Source: CAYZJD01 sp964478455 (lineage in GTDB: Bacteria > Acidobacteriota > Terriglobia > Bryobacterales > Bryobacteraceae). From it: DNA of 8,542 nucleotides. The stretch covers positions 1 to 8,542 of the forward strand of contig CAYZJD010000192.1 of assembly GCA_964478455.1 (NCBI GenBank). The letters are read 5' to 3'. Under the pieces are notes generated by a model. The model was not told where the DNA came from. It made no database searches and saw only the letters and a program-made list of their open reading frames with translations. Both the position numbers and the translations under genes were made by a program. This document shows, in pieces, positions 7,701-8,542 of the stretch (position 1 is the stretch's first letter; each line of letters opens with the position of its first letter).

Positions 7701-7795
7701 TCGTTCCGGAGAAGGTGCCGGAGGGCATGAGCGTGCCGCTCAAGATCGAACAGGGTACTTACTCGACCACCCTCAGCGTTCGGGTCGTGAAGTGA
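4706..7795 (+). CDS. Large secreted beta-propeller protein with BACON/Ig-like domain and Solibacter C-terminal domain (TIGR03437)
   Basis: The 1029-residue product begins with a clear signal peptide (MRRQAGYLLLAAVLLLAAPA, cut after AWSA near 23). Residues ~24-370 form a YVTN/WD-like beta-propeller with repeats such as DIALDERRGVIYAANF, NRIEVIS and ALALSPDGRYLVVGHY. Residues ~372-470 look like a BACON/Ig-like sandwich (VRITPSSGVTPARVSVEVDP). Residues ~475-795 form a second propeller (DLMADPVRNRFYVL, LVLIFDAASFEPVAALRTGN, QMAMTRDNRFLIVTND). Residues ~797-1029 match the Solibacter C-terminal domain: SIVNTADQSPAVAPGGLVAI, LFMVSPSQINAQLPFN, YIVIYATGLG and GVYQINAFVPE. An acidic loop bounded by C207 and C220 interrupts the first propeller. 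The function of this family is unknown; propellers usually bind partners or ligands, and no catalytic motif was seen. It is probably extracytoplasmic and co-transcribed with the following barrel protein. The start may instead be the GTG at 4676. Confidence 0.85.
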   Translation: MRRQAGYLLLAAVLLLAAPAAWSATFGRVIPIGGHVADIALDERRGVIYAANFTANRIEVISTSDYSRRNPIFVSAQPGALALSPDGRYLVVGHYAAWEEPITREPSITVIDLDSGSKRALALGKSPLAMAFGNGSSALIATTGDFRLLNPATGGFTILEPQGMQGEPLPVPFATFPPEILKASAGVSGDGRVIYIVAQTGQEETECPPEGGEGEEQEPCEPKITVENVILRYDVVSKQLLFIGITSSPPLGPRVISVDQNGSNFLAGWAMFNSRAVLLAQFPKPGGEFEVGSHAFDSSRNLIYGHIPTVSGRTEAPVLTIFDSDNLTLRERLRLRESLAGKSILTSDKNILYAASDSGVTALPIGQLAQFPRVTAAQEDLVFRTNACDRRLVVQQLDVVDPGGGATDFVLSTAARGVRITPSSGVTPARVSVEVDPTVYQNQKGTTAIELAIASKAAVNIPMPVRLLVNTREPDQRGAFINVPGKLVDLMADPVRNRFYVLRQDKNLVLIFDAASFEPVAALRTGNTPVQMAMTRDNRFLIVTNDNSQIANVYNLDTLQPQQYIEFPHGHYPRSIAVSKKAILATVRSVSGPHAIDQVEFDARIANTLPSLGIYRNEIDPEMTLAVSPSGEYVLAASADGNLLLYEATANTFVASRQDFAGLGGAIGALTDETFAVDNNLVNWSLVPVGQIPTSTGATSGFVFVDGLGVRTMSPSPASPGVIERVDLATLESLRPTSMVESPLLAESMISETEGQIGQAILPFTRTLVALPNRQSIISLSTSGFVVLPWDFDAAVAPPVVSSIVNTADQSPAVAPGGLVAISGINLSAVTVVNKELPVPTTLGEVCVTVNNVPMPLFMVSPSQINAQLPFNTTGSGTLVVRAAGGISPEFAFTILQGAAAIFRSGTAGPDTGIATVVRATNNELVTLTNPIHPKDYIVIYATGLGDTAPAIQAGDPAPGDPLAAATFAPKVSLGGVQLEIGFAGLVPGQVGVYQINAFVPEKVPEGMSVPLKIEQGTYSTTLSVRVVK

Positions 7796-7844
7796 CAACA
7801 GGAAACAGAGAGAAAGAGAAAAACTGGAACCGAGAGGAGAACTG
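7796..7844 (+). promoter_or_regulatory. Purine-rich spacer with ribosome binding site
   Basis: Forty of these 49 bases are purines by hand count. AGGAG at 7835-7839, inside a longer GAGAGGAGA, is five bases from the ATG at 7845 and is the strongest ribosome site in the window. No terminator hairpin or promoter is visible, so the two genes probably share a transcript. The unstructured purine run may help ribosomes load on the second gene. Confidence 0.55.
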
Positions 7845-8486
7845 ATGCGAACGATCACCGTTAGCTGCTTCGCCGTCCTGCTCGTCCTCGCGCCGCTCTC
7901 GCTGGCGCAGGAGTGGGAACTGGGCGGACTTGGGGGATACGGTATTACGACGGGCCTCAACGCCAAGAACCCGGCCGGGTCGGCTGACACGGGCTTCAAG
8001 GCCGGCGCCGCCTGGGGCGTATTCGGCGGTCACAACATGCACCGGCGGATCGGCGGCGAGATCCGTTACGAATACCGCTTCGGCGATGCCATGGTCGACG
8101 CCGGAGAGGAGGCCACGTTCCGTGCCCACGCGCATATCGTGCACTACGACCTGCTCTGGCACTTCGCCGACCGGGGCGAGAAGGTACGGCCATTCCTGGC
8201 GGCTGGCGGCGGCGCTAAGATCTTCCGCGGCACCGGTGTCGAGCGCGCCTACCAGCCCGGCAACCAGTTCGTCCTCCTCACCAAGACCCGCGAGATTCAG
8301 CCGGTGCTGAGCTTCGGCGGCGGCGTCAAAGTGATGCTTAACGACCTCATCATGCTGCGCGCGGAGGTGCGGGATTTCCTGACTCCTGCCCCGCAGAAGG
8401 TGCTGGCGCCGTCGCCCGGCGCCGAGATCAACGGCATGCTGAACGACATCGTGCCGATGGTCGGCATCGCCTTCACAATCAAGTAG
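7845..8486 (+). CDS. Small outer-membrane beta-barrel protein
   Basis: The 213-residue product has a signal peptide (MRTITVSCFAVLLVLAPLSL, cut after SLA at about 21, leaving Gln first). The mature part alternates short polar turns with amphipathic strands rich in Gly, Tyr and Phe: LGGLGGYGI, AGAAWGVFGGH, IGGEIRYEYRFG, HIVHYDLLWHF, VRPFLAAGGGAKIF, PVLSFGGGVKVML, IMLRAEVRDFLTP and VPMVGIAFTIK. The VRPFLAAGGG-type strand and the size fit an eight-stranded OmpA/OmpW-like barrel (the PF13505 kind). The end is IAFTIK rather than a terminal Phe or Trp, which is slightly unusual for a barrel assembled by BamA. No OmpA peptidoglycan-binding domain is present. It follows the propeller gene by 49 bases and could anchor or partner it at the cell surface; this is inferred from position only. 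Its substrate or role is unknown. Confidence 0.75.
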   Translation: MRTITVSCFAVLLVLAPLSLAQEWELGGLGGYGITTGLNAKNPAGSADTGFKAGAAWGVFGGHNMHRRIGGEIRYEYRFGDAMVDAGEEATFRAHAHIVHYDLLWHFADRGEKVRPFLAAGGGAKIFRGTGVERAYQPGNQFVLLTKTREIQPVLSFGGGVKVMLNDLIMLRAEVRDFLTPAPQKVLAPSPGAEINGMLNDIVPMVGIAFTIK

Positions 8487-8514
8487 CGCAAAACCGGGGA
8501 CGCAAAACCGGGGA
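8487..8514. repeat. Tandem repeat of a 14-base unit directly after the barrel gene
   Basis: The unit CGCAAAACCGGGGA occurs at 8487-8500 and again, without change, at 8501-8514, starting on the first base after the stop codon. The second copy runs straight into the palindromic tract that follows. Perfect head-to-tail duplication suggests a slipped or partly copied dispersed repeat rather than coding sequence. Confidence 0.8.
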
Positions 8515-8542
8515 CAGCCCGCATGTTTCCCCCCTACGCGGG
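8510..8542. repeat. Palindromic REP-like tract, cut by the window end
   Basis: GGGGA at 8510-8514 can pair with TCCCC at 8528-8532, and CCCGC at 8518-8522 can pair with GCGGG at 8538-8542; the two pairings interlock, so only one can form at a time. The pattern GGGGACAG, a variable centre and TTTCCCC resembles a family of dispersed intergenic repeats that I recall from several GC-rich bacterial genomes. It may also act as a weak terminator for the barrel gene. The element continues beyond the window. Confidence 0.45.

Noticed and set aside
6902..7999. Long minus-strand open frame (365 codons) across the end of the propeller gene and the start of the barrel gene
   Set aside because: It crosses two supported genes and their spacer, is rich in Arg, Asp and Gly in the way of mirror frames, and shows no domain.

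Overview
The window looks like chromosomal DNA of an acidobacterium of the Bryobacterales / Candidatus Solibacter type. The main reason is the last ~230 residues of the large secreted protein at 4706-7795. They read as the C-terminal domain known from Solibacter proteins (TIGR03437): an Ig-like start, a 'VSPSQINAQLPF' core and a 'VIYATGLG' strand. The high GC content, long GC-rich antisense open frames and the abundance of secreted beta-rich proteins fit this. The assignment rests on recognition by eye, not on a search.

Left block (1-3022, plus strand). A gene truncated by the window edge encodes the end of a TPR plus outer-membrane beta-barrel protein of the BcsC/PgaA/PelB/NfrA kind. It overlaps by 17 bases the start of a 710-residue exported protein with a central TIM-barrel glycoside-hydrolase-like domain. 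Such a pair, an outer-membrane polysaccharide porin followed by a periplasmic hydrolase, is the usual back half of a synthase-dependent exopolysaccharide operon. The glycosyltransferase would be expected upstream, outside the window.

Middle block (3042-4373, minus strand). A single membrane-fusion/periplasmic adaptor protein (HlyD/RND type) converges on the hydrolase gene with only 19 bases between stop codons. No pump or outer-membrane factor accompanies it inside the window.

Intergenic block (4374-4705). This is the only long non-coding stretch. It separates the divergent adaptor and propeller genes. It contains a markedly AT-rich patch with an inverted repeat and a convincing sigma70-like promoter with an extended -10 reading rightwards.

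Right block (4706-8486, plus strand). A 1029-residue secreted protein (two beta-propeller regions around a BACON/Ig-like domain, then the Solibacter C-terminal domain) is followed after 49 purine-rich bases by a small outer-membrane beta-barrel protein. They are probably co-transcribed. After the last stop codon a 14-base unit is repeated twice in tandem and runs into a palindromic tract that resembles a dispersed REP-like repeat, cut off by the window end.

All five genes act at or beyond the inner membrane, so the window is an envelope/surface locus. No tRNA, rRNA, CRISPR array, transposase or phage gene was seen.
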